From Paenibacillus albiflavus (GTDB taxonomy: Bacteria > Bacillota > Bacilli > Paenibacillales > NBRC-103111), in assembly GCF_004344915.1 (NCBI RefSeq), contig NZ_SKFG01000010.1, positions 62,001 to 126,000 on the forward strand: a stretch of DNA of 64,000 nucleotides, read 5' to 3'. The notes beneath the pieces were generated by a model that saw nothing but the letters and a program-made list of their open reading frames with translations, was not told where the DNA came from and did not search any database. This document shows positions 34,090-42,303 of this stretch, in pieces. A program made the translations under genes and the position numbers. The first letter of the stretch is position 1. Each line of letters starts with the position of its first letter.

Positions 34090-34762
34090 GGGCTACCTCC
34101 AGCTTATACCCTGTACCTCGAACATTGTTAATGTTCAAATCTCCTGTCGTACAGTCTAGCTTCTTTCGTAATTGTTTGACTAACGCATCTAACGTGTTAC
34201 TATTCACATCCGTGTCATAGCCCCATATTCGGTCAATGAGCACTTGTCTTGGAAGTACATTTCCGAAGTTCCTCATAAGCAGCTCTATTAATTGAAATTC
34301 TCGTATCGTGAGTGCGATCTTCATATCATCGTAAACAAGAGATCGTTCATTGACTGATAATCGATAGGAACCGATCTCGATCCATTCTTCTTGAATAACT
34401 TGAGCGATACGTCTCGACAACGACCGAATTCTTGCAAACAGCTCAGCGAATTCGAACGGTTTCATGATATAGTCATCCGCACCAGCATCCAGACCATCTA
34501 TTCGATCATTTAAGGTATCCTTTGCTGTCAGCATAATAATCCCGCCCGAATAGGATTCCATCCTTAATTGTTTACACAGCATGATCCCATCCATTCTTGG
34601 CATCATCCAATCGAGAATAACCATATCATAGCTAGTCGTATCCATATAATCTAAAGCTTCTAAGCCGTCCTTAACCCAATCAACAGCATGCCCTTCCTTG
34701 TTCAGCATATGTACAATGAGGGGGCCAAGTCGAACATCATCCTCGGCTAGTAATATATGCAT
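34079..34762 (-). CDS. Response regulator (OmpR family) of the redox operon
   Basis: ATG at 34762 follows AAGGAGC, giving 227 residues. The receiver has D in MVILDWMMPRMDG (about 51) and KPFEFAELFARIRSL, followed by an OmpR-type DNA-binding domain (IREFQLIELLMRNFG, NTLDALVKQLRKKLD, NNVRGTGYKLE). Its start is inside the upstream reductase-like gene (26-bp overlap), so translation is coupled. It pairs with the kinase at 32755. Confidence 0.92.
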   Translation of the reverse strand: MHILLAEDDVRLGPLIVHMLNKEGHAVDWVKDGLEALDYMDTTSYDMVILDWMMPRMDGIMLCKQLRMESYSGGIIMLTAKDTLNDRIDGLDAGADDYIMKPFEFAELFARIRSLSRRIAQVIQEEWIEIGSYRLSVNERSLVYDDMKIALTIREFQLIELLMRNFGNVLPRQVLIDRIWGYDTDVNSNTLDALVKQLRKKLDCTTGDLNINNVRGTGYKLEVAHVC

Positions 34763-35309
34763 GACTCTGCTCCTTTTCTTTTGCTGGCTTCCTCCACCCC
34801 ATTCGAACGACAACTACTAATATGAAAAGGATGCCAGTAATAGCATACATCATTTTTATCCCCTTTAGCGATGAATCTGAACCAGCAAGAAGTCCGTGAA
34901 GTAAGGAAAGAATAAAAGCAGGAAAAGGCAAATAGTGCACAAACCTCCAGACTTTTTTCCCAAAAGTTTTCATCCAATCCGAAGTCACCAGTACTGCAAA
35001 AAACATATAAAATGCAAGAATCCCAAAACCATTAGCAACCGTTTGATGATCCGTGTAGAAAGGGACCAACACCTCTTTAATCGAGAATGGCTCATACATA
35101 TCAATCAGCAATACGATTCCATGAAGCAATCCAAATAGAAAACCAAACCAGCCCGTCCATTGGTGGATGATTAATAACAAACCTCGACGCTTGACAGAGA
35201 CCAGCTTGCTGTACCCGAACGCTCCAACAGAAACCGAAATAAACAACAGTAGATAAGAGCTAATTCCAGCTGCCTTAATGACACCCCATGTAGAGAGATA
35301 ATTTGCCAT
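34737..35309 (-). CDS. Ferric-reductase-like transmembrane haem protein (MsrQ/YedZ-like)
   Basis: The 190-residue protein has five or six hydrophobic segments and a set of histidines inside them: RGLLLIIHQWTGWFGFLFGLLHGIVLL and WRFVHYLPFPAFILSLLHGLLAG. These are placed like the haem ligands of ferric reductase/MsrQ-type domains. It starts at ATG in the sequence TAATG, overlapping the ApbE stop by one base. It could pass electrons across the membrane to a periplasm-side flavin protein; that partner is not obvious here. Confidence 0.75.
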   Translation of the reverse strand: MANYLSTWGVIKAAGISSYLLLFISVSVGAFGYSKLVSVKRRGLLLIIHQWTGWFGFLFGLLHGIVLLIDMYEPFSIKEVLVPFYTDHQTVANGFGILAFYMFFAVLVTSDWMKTFGKKVWRFVHYLPFPAFILSLLHGLLAGSDSSLKGIKMMYAITGILFILVVVVRMGWRKPAKEKEQSHAYITSRG

Positions 35310-36256
35310 TACCAATTCAACTCCTCTACATAATTTTTCACATCGCGATTAAGTTTGATTTCTCCACTCTTGGTAATGAAGATATATCCGACTCCTTCAA
35401 AATGTGAAGATACCCAATTATTCACTTCTGACGCTTCTAGCATACAGATCACCTTCGATACAACCTCTGCTTGTGCTGTTGATGGAGCGAGTACAGTTGC
35501 TTGCACAATATCGGAGTTAGCAACCTGCATGGTTTGACCATCTATAATATGGTGATACAAATTTCCATGATGAATCCATCTACGGTGCATAACATTAGAT
35601 GTTGCAATTGCTCCTTCTTTGATCCAGAGCTGAATAACTTCTTGATCTTCATCGGTTGGATGCTGGATACCAACTTGCCAAGGAATCGCGTTACTCCAAA
35701 CTCTCATGTCTCCGCCCGCATCAATTGCTCCTTGCTGGACTTGAAGATCATCTTGAAGCAACCGATAAGCGAGGTCAACCGTCCATCCTTTGCCAATACC
35801 TCCAAGATCGACATTAACTTGCTTATGTTTCGTTACCGATCGAAGATCATCAGAGAACGATAGTACATCAAAGTCAAACCTTTCGGATAACTGAGCGTTC
35901 CCATAATGATACGTTGAATCTAGTACGCTATCCACACGTTCAATTTTCTCAAACGAACGATCATACCCGATCCTGTTGAGAACCGATCCGATCAACGGAT
36001 TGAATTTGAAATCTGATTGCAGCGTGCATTTCCATGCATAAGCGAATAAATCATAGAGCTGTTCTGTAAGCATATAAGGATTGCCGATAGGCGCATTATT
36101 CAAGCGTGATAATTCACTATCCACAGAGAATCTTGATGCCGTAGCTTCCATGACTTGAAACAGCTGCTGAACCTGATCTGCCCAGTCGAGTTGCTCGGGA
36201 ACGTCATCTATGATCACGGTCACTTCTGTATTCATCGCACGAAATGTCTTCTCCAT
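35309..36256 (-). CDS. apbE: FAD:protein FMN transferase (ApbE family)
   Basis: The 315-residue protein has the ApbE pattern: MEKTFRAMNTEVTVI, VNVDLGGIGKGWTVD, GAIDAGGDMRVW and YHHIIDGQTMQVANSDIVQATVLAPSTAQAEVVSK. ApbE attaches FMN from FAD to Thr or Ser in target proteins. No lipobox or signal peptide is visible, so its location is unclear. It lies between the small anchored protein and the haem-reductase-like gene; no FMN-binding (FMN_bind) domain protein with a clear target motif is encoded in the window. Confidence 0.88.
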   Translation of the reverse strand: MEKTFRAMNTEVTVIIDDVPEQLDWADQVQQLFQVMEATASRFSVDSELSRLNNAPIGNPYMLTEQLYDLFAYAWKCTLQSDFKFNPLIGSVLNRIGYDRSFEKIERVDSVLDSTYHYGNAQLSERFDFDVLSFSDDLRSVTKHKQVNVDLGGIGKGWTVDLAYRLLQDDLQVQQGAIDAGGDMRVWSNAIPWQVGIQHPTDEDQEVIQLWIKEGAIATSNVMHRRWIHHGNLYHHIIDGQTMQVANSDIVQATVLAPSTAQAEVVSKVICMLEASEVNNWVSSHFEGVGYIFITKSGEIKLNRDVKNYVEELNW

Positions 36257-36257
36257 A

Positions 36258-36623
36258 TTAGGATCTCCGAGTTCTCAGTTTTTTCGTGGTTTGAGTGGGT
36301 TGAGTAGGCTGCGTATCTTTAGGAACAATCGTTACCTCCTGCTTCTCCCAATCCAAGCTATTAATCCATGTTTCTCTCTGATTTTTTTCATCATGACTCA
36401 TATTTTGTAACCCATTTACATCTTGCTCATTGCCAACGAACCCTGTATTTTGGCCTTTAATAGAAGTCTGGGTATTATTTCTAATGTCATAAGGAACGCC
36501 CATATTTTCTATATTCGCTTCCGCCTTATTCGTTAAATTCAATTGCCCTTCCACATAAAGAAGACCTGTAAAAAGAGCTACACTCGAAACACCGATCACC
36601 CACTTCGTAATTTTACGACTCAT
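36258..36623 (-). CDS. Small anchored or secreted protein, 121 aa, unknown
   Basis: A single N-terminal hydrophobic helix (about 9-27) is followed by a polar, Asn/Gln-rich outer part and a Pro-Thr-Gln repeat (TQPTQPTQTT) ending in KKLRTRRS. I recognise no domain. It ends one base before the ApbE start and begins one base after the stop of the preceding gene, which shows a tight operon. It may be an assembly factor, scaffold or electron carrier of the module. Confidence 0.6.
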   Translation of the reverse strand: MSRKITKWVIGVSSVALFTGLLYVEGQLNLTNKAEANIENMGVPYDIRNNTQTSIKGQNTGFVGNEQDVNGLQNMSHDEKNQRETWINSLDWEKQEVTIVPKDTQPTQPTQTTKKLRTRRS

Positions 36624-36624
36624 T

Positions 36625-37275
36625 TCATTTCACTCCTTCCCATGTCAATGACCAACCATTCAATTCTTCCTTTGTTGTCATCTGATAACGCATCAGTACA
36701 GCTATAGCTTCTGCAGGAATATACAACAGATTATCTTTCATTATTGGCACTGATGTCATTCGATATTTAGCACCATTGATAAACATGACATTTTCATTCG
36801 AACGGAAAATACAGTCAAGCACAGTAGTTGCAGATGTATGATCAGAAACAAACATTTCTATCGCTCCAATGTTCTCATACCAAATGCTCGCTACATCAAG
36901 CTGCTGCAGTGTAGTAACTGCAGGTACATAAATGACTTGGTCTTGTATAAAGCCAGTTAACTTCATTAAAGGCTTATTATCGACTTGAAGTGTGATCATC
37001 TTGTCAGATAGACCTGTCCGATCTATTTGAGATACCATTTCATTTGAGCGATCATCTGTATCATATTTAATATCCTTATTGAGCTCCTTGGATTTGTCAC
37101 TTTTTTTGTTGTGATCGTCCTTCTCCACCTTCTTGTCATTCTTGTGATCGGCATAAACGATTGACTGATTATAAGTAAAGACGAACCCCAACATCACGAC
37201 CACAAAAGCGATCACTGCTCCCCGAACAGCGAACTTTTTAAACCGTTTATTGGATATGTAATTTCCTTTATGCAC
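36625..37275 (-). CDS. Secreted/anchored protein with copper-amine-oxidase N-terminal-like (stalk) domain
   Basis: The 216-residue protein has an N-terminal helix (about 16-36), a Lys/Asp-rich linker (KKVEKDDHNKKSDKSKELN) and then a stalk-domain-like region with VYVPAVTTLQQLDVASIW-type strands and YIPAEAIAVLMRYQMTT, as in Paenibacillus Cu_amine_oxidN1 domains. It contains FVSDHTSATTV, similar to ApbE target motifs but not a full match. It is the first gene of the operon. Confidence 0.72.
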   Translation of the reverse strand: MHKGNYISNKRFKKFAVRGAVIAFVVVMLGFVFTYNQSIVYADHKNDKKVEKDDHNKKSDKSKELNKDIKYDTDDRSNEMVSQIDRTGLSDKMITLQVDNKPLMKLTGFIQDQVIYVPAVTTLQQLDVASIWYENIGAIEMFVSDHTSATTVLDCIFRSNENVMFINGAKYRMTSVPIMKDNLLYIPAEAIAVLMRYQMTTKEELNGWSLTWEGVK

Positions 37276-37453
37276 GTCTTCCCCTCCATTTATTGATTGA
37301 ATCTATTCCGAGTATAAACCTTGATTCTGATAAAAACATGAGAAACATCAGTCACTTACAGGGGCCATGCTAGCGAGTAAAAGTAAAGGATCGAACCTAA
37401 TCCCAGCTAGGTGAATATCCTACTAAAAATGAAATGTGAAAAGGAGAACGCAA

Positions 37454-37933
37454 ATGATCCCTTCATATCCACCCTCACATTATAGCTATCAGCAACGCAA
37501 TTGCTATGGATATATCAGTCCTAATCAGGAAATGATTCCCTATATGATTTTGCAATCCATATCAGGGGAAAGAAGCGATGAGTTGTTCTATCAACAACTG
37601 ATACAATTAGCACCAACTGAAAACGAAAAGAAAATTATTGCTGGAATTCGTGATGATGAAAGAAAACATAATCAAATGTTTCGAAACATATATCAACAAT
37701 TAACATGCACAATACCAAATGTGTCAGAAAGTATGGAGGAGCAGGGCGAAACCGTAACCAATTATTTAGAAGGAATTGAAAAAGCCTTATTTGGGGAACT
37801 GAAAGCATTCGAGAAATACAGAACGATCTTTTTCAACATTCAGCCGCAATTTCGCGATATGATCTTCGAAATTATGACGGATGAAATTAAGCACGCGAGC
37901 TACTACAACTATCTGTTTGCAAAGAACAAATGA
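37454..37933 (+). CDS. Ferritin-like domain protein
   Basis: ATG at 37454 follows AAGGAGAACG, giving 159 residues; an alternative GTG at 37436 would extend it by six residues. It has helix patterns with Glu-x2-His motifs (IAGIRDDERKHNQMF and FGELKAFEKYRTIFF, EIMTDEIKHASYY), so a ferritin/rubrerythrin-like di-iron or metal site is likely. Its N-terminus is Tyr/Pro/Ser-rich (SYPPSHYSYQQRN), as in spore-coat-associated ferritin-like proteins. It diverges from the redox operon. Confidence 0.8.
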   Translation: MIPSYPPSHYSYQQRNCYGYISPNQEMIPYMILQSISGERSDELFYQQLIQLAPTENEKKIIAGIRDDERKHNQMFRNIYQQLTCTIPNVSESMEEQGETVTNYLEGIEKALFGELKAFEKYRTIFFNIQPQFRDMIFEIMTDEIKHASYYNYLFAKNK

Positions 37934-37951
37934 TGAACCCTCATAGACAAG

Positions 37952-37991
37952 AAGAAACGACTTCGCCATCCTTAAAGGTGGCGCGTTTCTT
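37952..37991 (+). terminator. Terminator after the ferritin-like gene
   Basis: Outer stem AAGAAACG / CGTTTCTT encloses CGCCATCC...GGTGGCG. Confidence 0.6.
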
Positions 37992-38044
37992 AAGGTGATA
38001 CTTAGAATTTATTAGACGAATGTTATAAATTCTATATCATTAAA

Positions 38045-38108
38045 AATATCCCCTTCAAGTAAACAGTTGTGCGCTTTATTCGCACTGTCTACTTAAAGGG
38101 GATATTAT
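38045..38108 (-). terminator. Terminator of the ECF41 sigma operon
   Basis: A long stem AATATCCCCTT...AAGGGGATATT with an inner imperfect arm lies at the stop codon of the sigma factor gene. Confidence 0.75.
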
Positions 38109-38968
38109 CAATTATAGGTGAACTTCAATTTATCAGGATTTCTAACAAAGTATAAATTGCGAATCGAATTTCTCTCGACGTGCATTAGAGCAACGGTATC
38201 GATAACCTCACCTGATCGGACAATAATTCCTGATTGGCCGTTTACATCTCTTATTTCTATACTGAGGCCTTCTTCATCATTTTGAATCTTACGAATAAGA
38301 CCGAGAAGAAATCGGATGACGAGCTCTGGCGTTTCAATAGGATGGACAGCAGCGATCGCTTTGCCTCCTCCGTCTGAGACCAACACGACATCCTTAGCGA
38401 GCATTGAAACAACCGTATCCACATTACCTTGCTGGAGAGCATGCAGGAATTGATGGACCCATTCTTCGCTTGCTTCAGAAGAGATCGGTTCTTCGCTAGC
38501 AATTCCCAACTTTACTCTCGCGCGACTGATCAGCTTTCGGCAATTCGCTTCGCTTTTGTCAACGAGTTCAGCAATCTCAGGATATTCATAACCGATCCCC
38601 TCACGAAGCACGAATACCGCCCGTTCTGTAGGGGTCAGCTTTTCAAGCAGCACAAGCATGGCGTAAGACAATAGCTCGCCGCGAACTACCGATTCATACA
38701 TTTCATCATTAGATGTAAAAATAGGCTCGGGAAGCCATTGTCCGAAATACTGTTCCCGCCGTTTACGTGCCGATTTTAGTAAATCTCGACAACGATTCGT
38801 CACCATTTTGCACAAATAGGCTTTGGGTTCAACTAAACGTTCGGGATCTACATCATGCACTTTAAGAAATACGTCCTGTACAGCATCTTCTGCATCGGTA
38901 ACAGATCCGGTTAATTGATAGGCAAGGGTAAAAAGCAGCCCTTTATACTGCTTATATAACTCCTGCAT
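38108..38968 (-). CDS. ECF41-type sigma factor with fused SnoaL-like regulatory domain
   Basis: The 286-residue protein has sigma2 (LTGSVTDAEDAVQDVFLKV), sigma4 (ERAVFVLREGIGYEYPEIAELVDKSEANCRKLISRARVKL), the group marker WLPEPIF (about 78) and a C-terminal SnoaL-like domain with the DGGGK motif (VSDGGGKAIAAV, about 200). ECF41 factors lack a separate anti-sigma factor and use this C-terminus as built-in regulator. It is 40 bp downstream of an NADH dehydrogenase-like gene, with which it shares a promoter. Confidence 0.9.
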   Translation of the reverse strand: MQELYKQYKGLLFTLAYQLTGSVTDAEDAVQDVFLKVHDVDPERLVEPKAYLCKMVTNRCRDLLKSARKRREQYFGQWLPEPIFTSNDEMYESVVRGELLSYAMLVLLEKLTPTERAVFVLREGIGYEYPEIAELVDKSEANCRKLISRARVKLGIASEEPISSEASEEWVHQFLHALQQGNVDTVVSMLAKDVVLVSDGGGKAIAAVHPIETPELVIRFLLGLIRKIQNDEEGLSIEIRDVNGQSGIIVRSGEVIDTVALMHVERNSIRNLYFVRNPDKLKFTYN

Positions 38969-39008
38969 CTTTCCACTTCCATTCTTATCATCTAGCTCTC
39001 TATTTACA

Positions 39009-40190
39009 TTATTTCAACAGACTTGCCGAATCCCATGTGAATTTCCTTAAACGCCATCCTAGCTGTCCTGTTATAATCATATCTATTCCCCATTTACGTA
39101 TCCATGCCATGCCTTGATTAGGGCCGAGGCCAAAACAGAAGAAGTCCATAAACCCCTTGTGTACAGGCGCAGGGAGTCCTGTTATATCAGCCATCATAAT
39201 CTTTGCAAGCCTTCCCGCTTGAGCGGTTGCTTCCTTGCACGTCTTGCCGTCTTTTCGTCCCGTTGCAGGATCTACGATTCTTGCACAATCGCCGATACTA
39301 TAAACACCTTGACTGCCTTGGACGCGATAACTGGCATCCACAATCACTTCACCTTCCGTAGTTAACGGCAGCCCCAGACTCCGAAGCATTGGATTAGGCA
39401 ATAAACCTAGTGTCCAGACACATAAGCCAACGGGTATTGTTTCACCATCCGATAAAGTGACGATTCCTCCTTTTTCGTGCATTGCCTTTCTCCCATGGAA
39501 TATCTTTACCCCGCACTGCTCAAGCGAATGTTCCAGCTTTTGTCCTACCTTAGCAGGACCTTCTGGGAAAAGCCTATCATTCGAATTCAATAGAAAAATC
39601 TTCACGGCAGTCGGATCGAGGCCAATTACTCTCGCCTCTTCACGAACGATGGAAGCGAGTTCTGCCGAAGTTTCAATGCCGCTTATCCCAGCACCAGCTA
39701 TCGCTAACGTCATTAATCTCTGACGTTCAAGCGGATTCGTTTCTTGAGCAGCTTTCATTAAATTTGTGCGCCAAGCCTGTCGAATCTTTGCTGCAGCATC
39801 CAGATTTACCAATGCTATTCCGCCTTGAGCAGGATCCGGCCGCATCACGACGCTCCCCGCCGCCAAGACAAGTAGATCATAGCGCATCGAGTGCTCGTTG
39901 CCCCCCGTATCCTGATAGAATAGCCTTTTTTCTACTGATTCGATTCCCGTTACCGTCGCCTGAATAAAATTAGTTCCATCGGACAATAAGTTAGTAAAAG
40001 GAATTGCAATATCCTCGTCCCTCGTCGCCTTCTTGAACAACAGTACTTTACGAAGATGATAGGTGTTCTTATCAATTAGAATAAGCTTTAATCGCGAACC
40101 CGACTCTCCTAAGAATGCTTTACGAATCGCTTTTTGCGCATGAATCCCCGCATATCCTCCACCAACAACCACACAAGTTAATTCATTCAT
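39009..40190 (-). CDS. NADH dehydrogenase-like FAD oxidoreductase (ECF41 partner)
   Basis: ATG at 40190 follows GGAGGGATT, giving 393 residues. Two nucleotide-binding motifs (VVGGGYAGIHAQKAI and AIAGAGISGIETSAELA) and VYSIGDCARI fit the type-II NADH dehydrogenase family. No membrane segment is visible. The gene starts about 30 bp past a sequence close to the ECF41 promoter and precedes the sigma gene, so it is probably the sigma factor's main target. Confidence 0.85.
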   Translation of the reverse strand: MNELTCVVVGGGYAGIHAQKAIRKAFLGESGSRLKLILIDKNTYHLRKVLLFKKATRDEDIAIPFTNLLSDGTNFIQATVTGIESVEKRLFYQDTGGNEHSMRYDLLVLAAGSVVMRPDPAQGGIALVNLDAAAKIRQAWRTNLMKAAQETNPLERQRLMTLAIAGAGISGIETSAELASIVREEARVIGLDPTAVKIFLLNSNDRLFPEGPAKVGQKLEHSLEQCGVKIFHGRKAMHEKGGIVTLSDGETIPVGLCVWTLGLLPNPMLRSLGLPLTTEGEVIVDASYRVQGSQGVYSIGDCARIVDPATGRKDGKTCKEATAQAGRLAKIMMADITGLPAPVHKGFMDFFCFGLGPNQGMAWIRKWGIDMIITGQLGWRLRKFTWDSASLLK

Positions 40191-40220
40191 CACAAATCCC
40201 TCCATCTCTCGTTTGATCAT

Positions 40221-40249
40221 GTAACGAGATAGGGTGCCATTTTGTGACA
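40221..40249 (-). promoter_or_regulatory. ECF41-type promoter
   Basis: On the minus strand TGTCACA (40249-40243), 16 bp, then CGTTAC (40226-40221). The known ECF41 consensus, as remembered, is TGTCACA-N16-CGTC; only the last -10 base differs. It drives the oxidoreductase-sigma operon. Confidence 0.75.
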
Positions 40250-40290
40250 TCCTCATTCCGTTCCATACAAAGAATGAAGCTCGGCCAATT

Positions 40291-40629
40291 TTACAGCGAA
40301 CCCGATGCTTGACTAATCCATTCTGCTAGTTGAGTGCGATTAATCATATCCCCATTGCGCAGTTTCATCGTTTTTCTTTCCGGTGGACCATCAAATAATT
40401 CTGCAGGCAGGTTCAACTCAGATGTATGAAAGATTGTGAAGCTAACTGCTGCTTTGGATGGCGAGATCACAGCTGCATATTTACCGTTCTTTAAAAAATG
40501 AGGCTTCTTATACTGCATCCGTTCAAGCGCATCAGGTATCGCCTGATACACAACCTCTCTCAAAATCTCCGACAGTTCGCTCTGCCACGGTTCCAACGCT
40601 TCGATAAATTCGGTTACTTCTTGATTCAT
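40291..40629 (-). CDS. DUF1801 family protein
   Basis: The 112-residue protein has YKKPHFLKNGKYAAVISPSKAAVSFTIFHTSEL and a C-terminal ERKTMKLRNGDMINRTQLAEWI, the pattern of DUF1801 (YdhG-like). Members are soluble and of unknown function, sometimes linked to stress. It lies upstream of the ECF41 operon on the same strand, but the ECF41 promoter lies between them, so it is probably a separate unit. Confidence 0.8.
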   Translation of the reverse strand: MNQEVTEFIEALEPWQSELSEILREVVYQAIPDALERMQYKKPHFLKNGKYAAVISPSKAAVSFTIFHTSELNLPAELFDGPPERKTMKLRNGDMINRTQLAEWISQASGSL

Positions 40630-40846
40630 TGCTTCTTCTCCCCTTTATGTTTTCCTAATAAAAAGTTAAGTTGGTCCTGCAATTCGTCTTTCTTTACGGG
40701 ATCAAATTTAATAACTTGTTCACTTCATAACTTGATTGGTCAGATTATATCTGCCAATATAGGAATTATACATATTAATCGAATATTCAATTTATTTTAA
40801 ACTACAAGTTTTGTAAGAATTCGCATACCAAATTGGAGGAAATTGT

Positions 40847-41623
40847 ATGATACATCCAACCGCTATTATTCATCCCCATGCCAAGTTAGGTCAGAATGTA
40901 GAAGTTGGTCCATTCTCCATCATCGATGAGGATGTTGTGATCGGTGACCATTGCAGGATTGAGTCTCATGTCCGAATTCATTGCAACACCACACTTGGGC
41001 AGAATAACCATATCTATCATGGAGCTGTAATTGGCATTGAGCCAATCACTACCATTCCTCAAACCGAACCGACCTACTTAACGATTGGCGATCACAACGT
41101 CATTCGCGAACATGTCACGCTATCTCGTGGAACGAACAAGGGCGGTTCGAATACTACCATCGGTAATCATAATTTAATTATGCTGTACGTACATATCGGG
41201 CATGATTGCATCATCGGCAACCACACTACAATCACAGGAAGCGTCAAGATTGCGGGACATGTAGAAATAGAGGACCACGTTGTAATCGGAGGACTGACCC
41301 CCATTCATCAATATTGCAAAATCGGACGTTATGCAATGGTCGGAGGGGGCAGCGGTATCTCACAGGATGTTGTCCCTTTTGCACTTGTAAGTGGCAATCC
41401 GCTCCGATATTTAGGTCTTAATGTCGTAGGATTAAGACGTGCAGGTCTAAGCTCAATTGAACGTAAAGAAATTAAGAGAATTCATAGTATTCTATTCAGG
41501 CAAGGACTACCGCTTCAGAAAGCCGTTGAGACTCTTCATGAACTACCTGATTCCGAGTTTATCAAACACACGTTATCTTTTATCGATAAATCAACTCGAG
41601 GACTTTGCAGAAAATCAGAGTAA
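40847..41623 (+). CDS. LpxA-like acyl-ACP--UDP-N-acetylglucosamine O-acyltransferase
   Basis: The 258-residue protein is a left-handed beta-helix of hexapeptide repeats. It has the LpxA signature HIGHDC (His119 is the likely catalytic base), then GGLTPIHQYC and the C-terminal STRGLCR, close to the STRGLIR of E. coli LpxA as I recall. Length (262 in E. coli) also fits. No lpxB, lpxC or lpxD is present, and a Gram-positive cell has no lipid A, so the acyl acceptor must be something else. It starts after TGGAGG. Confidence 0.88.
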   Translation: MIHPTAIIHPHAKLGQNVEVGPFSIIDEDVVIGDHCRIESHVRIHCNTTLGQNNHIYHGAVIGIEPITTIPQTEPTYLTIGDHNVIREHVTLSRGTNKGGSNTTIGNHNLIMLYVHIGHDCIIGNHTTITGSVKIAGHVEIEDHVVIGGLTPIHQYCKIGRYAMVGGGSGISQDVVPFALVSGNPLRYLGLNVVGLRRAGLSSIERKEIKRIHSILFRQGLPLQKAVETLHELPDSEFIKHTLSFIDKSTRGLCRKSE

Positions 41624-41637
41624 GGGATAATATCTAA

Positions 41638-42087
41638 TTATTCCCACTTATCACTATATTTTAACTTTAGATTCTCAGCTGTTACGAAACCTTTTTGCAA
41701 AGCACTATTCGGAACTTTCCGATTATAAACTTTAATCAGAGCATTGATTTCGTCAATCTCTTGCGAAATGATGGTACTGCCAGCTTGTTGATCTATCTTC
41801 TTGATAGTGGCTACCATTCTTAAACGAATCTCTTTCTGCAATTCAACCCACGGTGGTAGAAAATTAGAGTTTTTGAGAATCGTGTTTAGTATATCATCAT
41901 TCGATATATGAAGTGGCTTGCCCTTACCTTCAAGATAATCAAACCCGCCTTGGGCCGCATAGTCTTTGACGATTTCATCAACGACCAGATGAGATTCAAA
42001 TGGTCTTGGTTTATCTAATTCAGAAGCATCCTTAGCCTTGTTCTCAGCATCGGATACCACAGCTTTCTTATCATCATGATGATTCAA
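41638..42087 (-). CDS. DUF1992 (DnaJ-associated) domain protein
   Basis: The 149-residue protein contains FESHLVVDEIVKDYAAQGGFDYLEGKGKPLHI and a helical tail, the features of DUF1992, found in DnaJ-homologue subfamily C proteins of bacteria. It is soluble with charged N-terminus (HHDDKKAVVSDAENKAKD). Function is unknown. It converges with the LpxA-like gene, with 14 bp between stops. Confidence 0.82.
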   Translation of the reverse strand: MNHHDDKKAVVSDAENKAKDASELDKPRPFESHLVVDEIVKDYAAQGGFDYLEGKGKPLHISNDDILNTILKNSNFLPPWVELQKEIRLRMVATIKKIDQQAGSTIISQEIDEINALIKVYNRKVPNSALQKGFVTAENLKLKYSDKWE

Positions 42088-42303
42088 TCTTACCCCTCCG
42101 ATTATATCTATAATAGACTTCCAGCTTGCACCAACCTTTGTAGCCTATTATGGCATCGGAAGCAGCCAGCACGCAAGCAAACTATCTGTGTCTAATACTA
42201 TCTGTGTCTAGCCTCGTCTACTTAGATTTAACGCTATGAATTATCTGAATAATGAGATATTGTTAAGTTAATTACCTAATCAACAATAGGAAGGGGATCA
42301 TTT

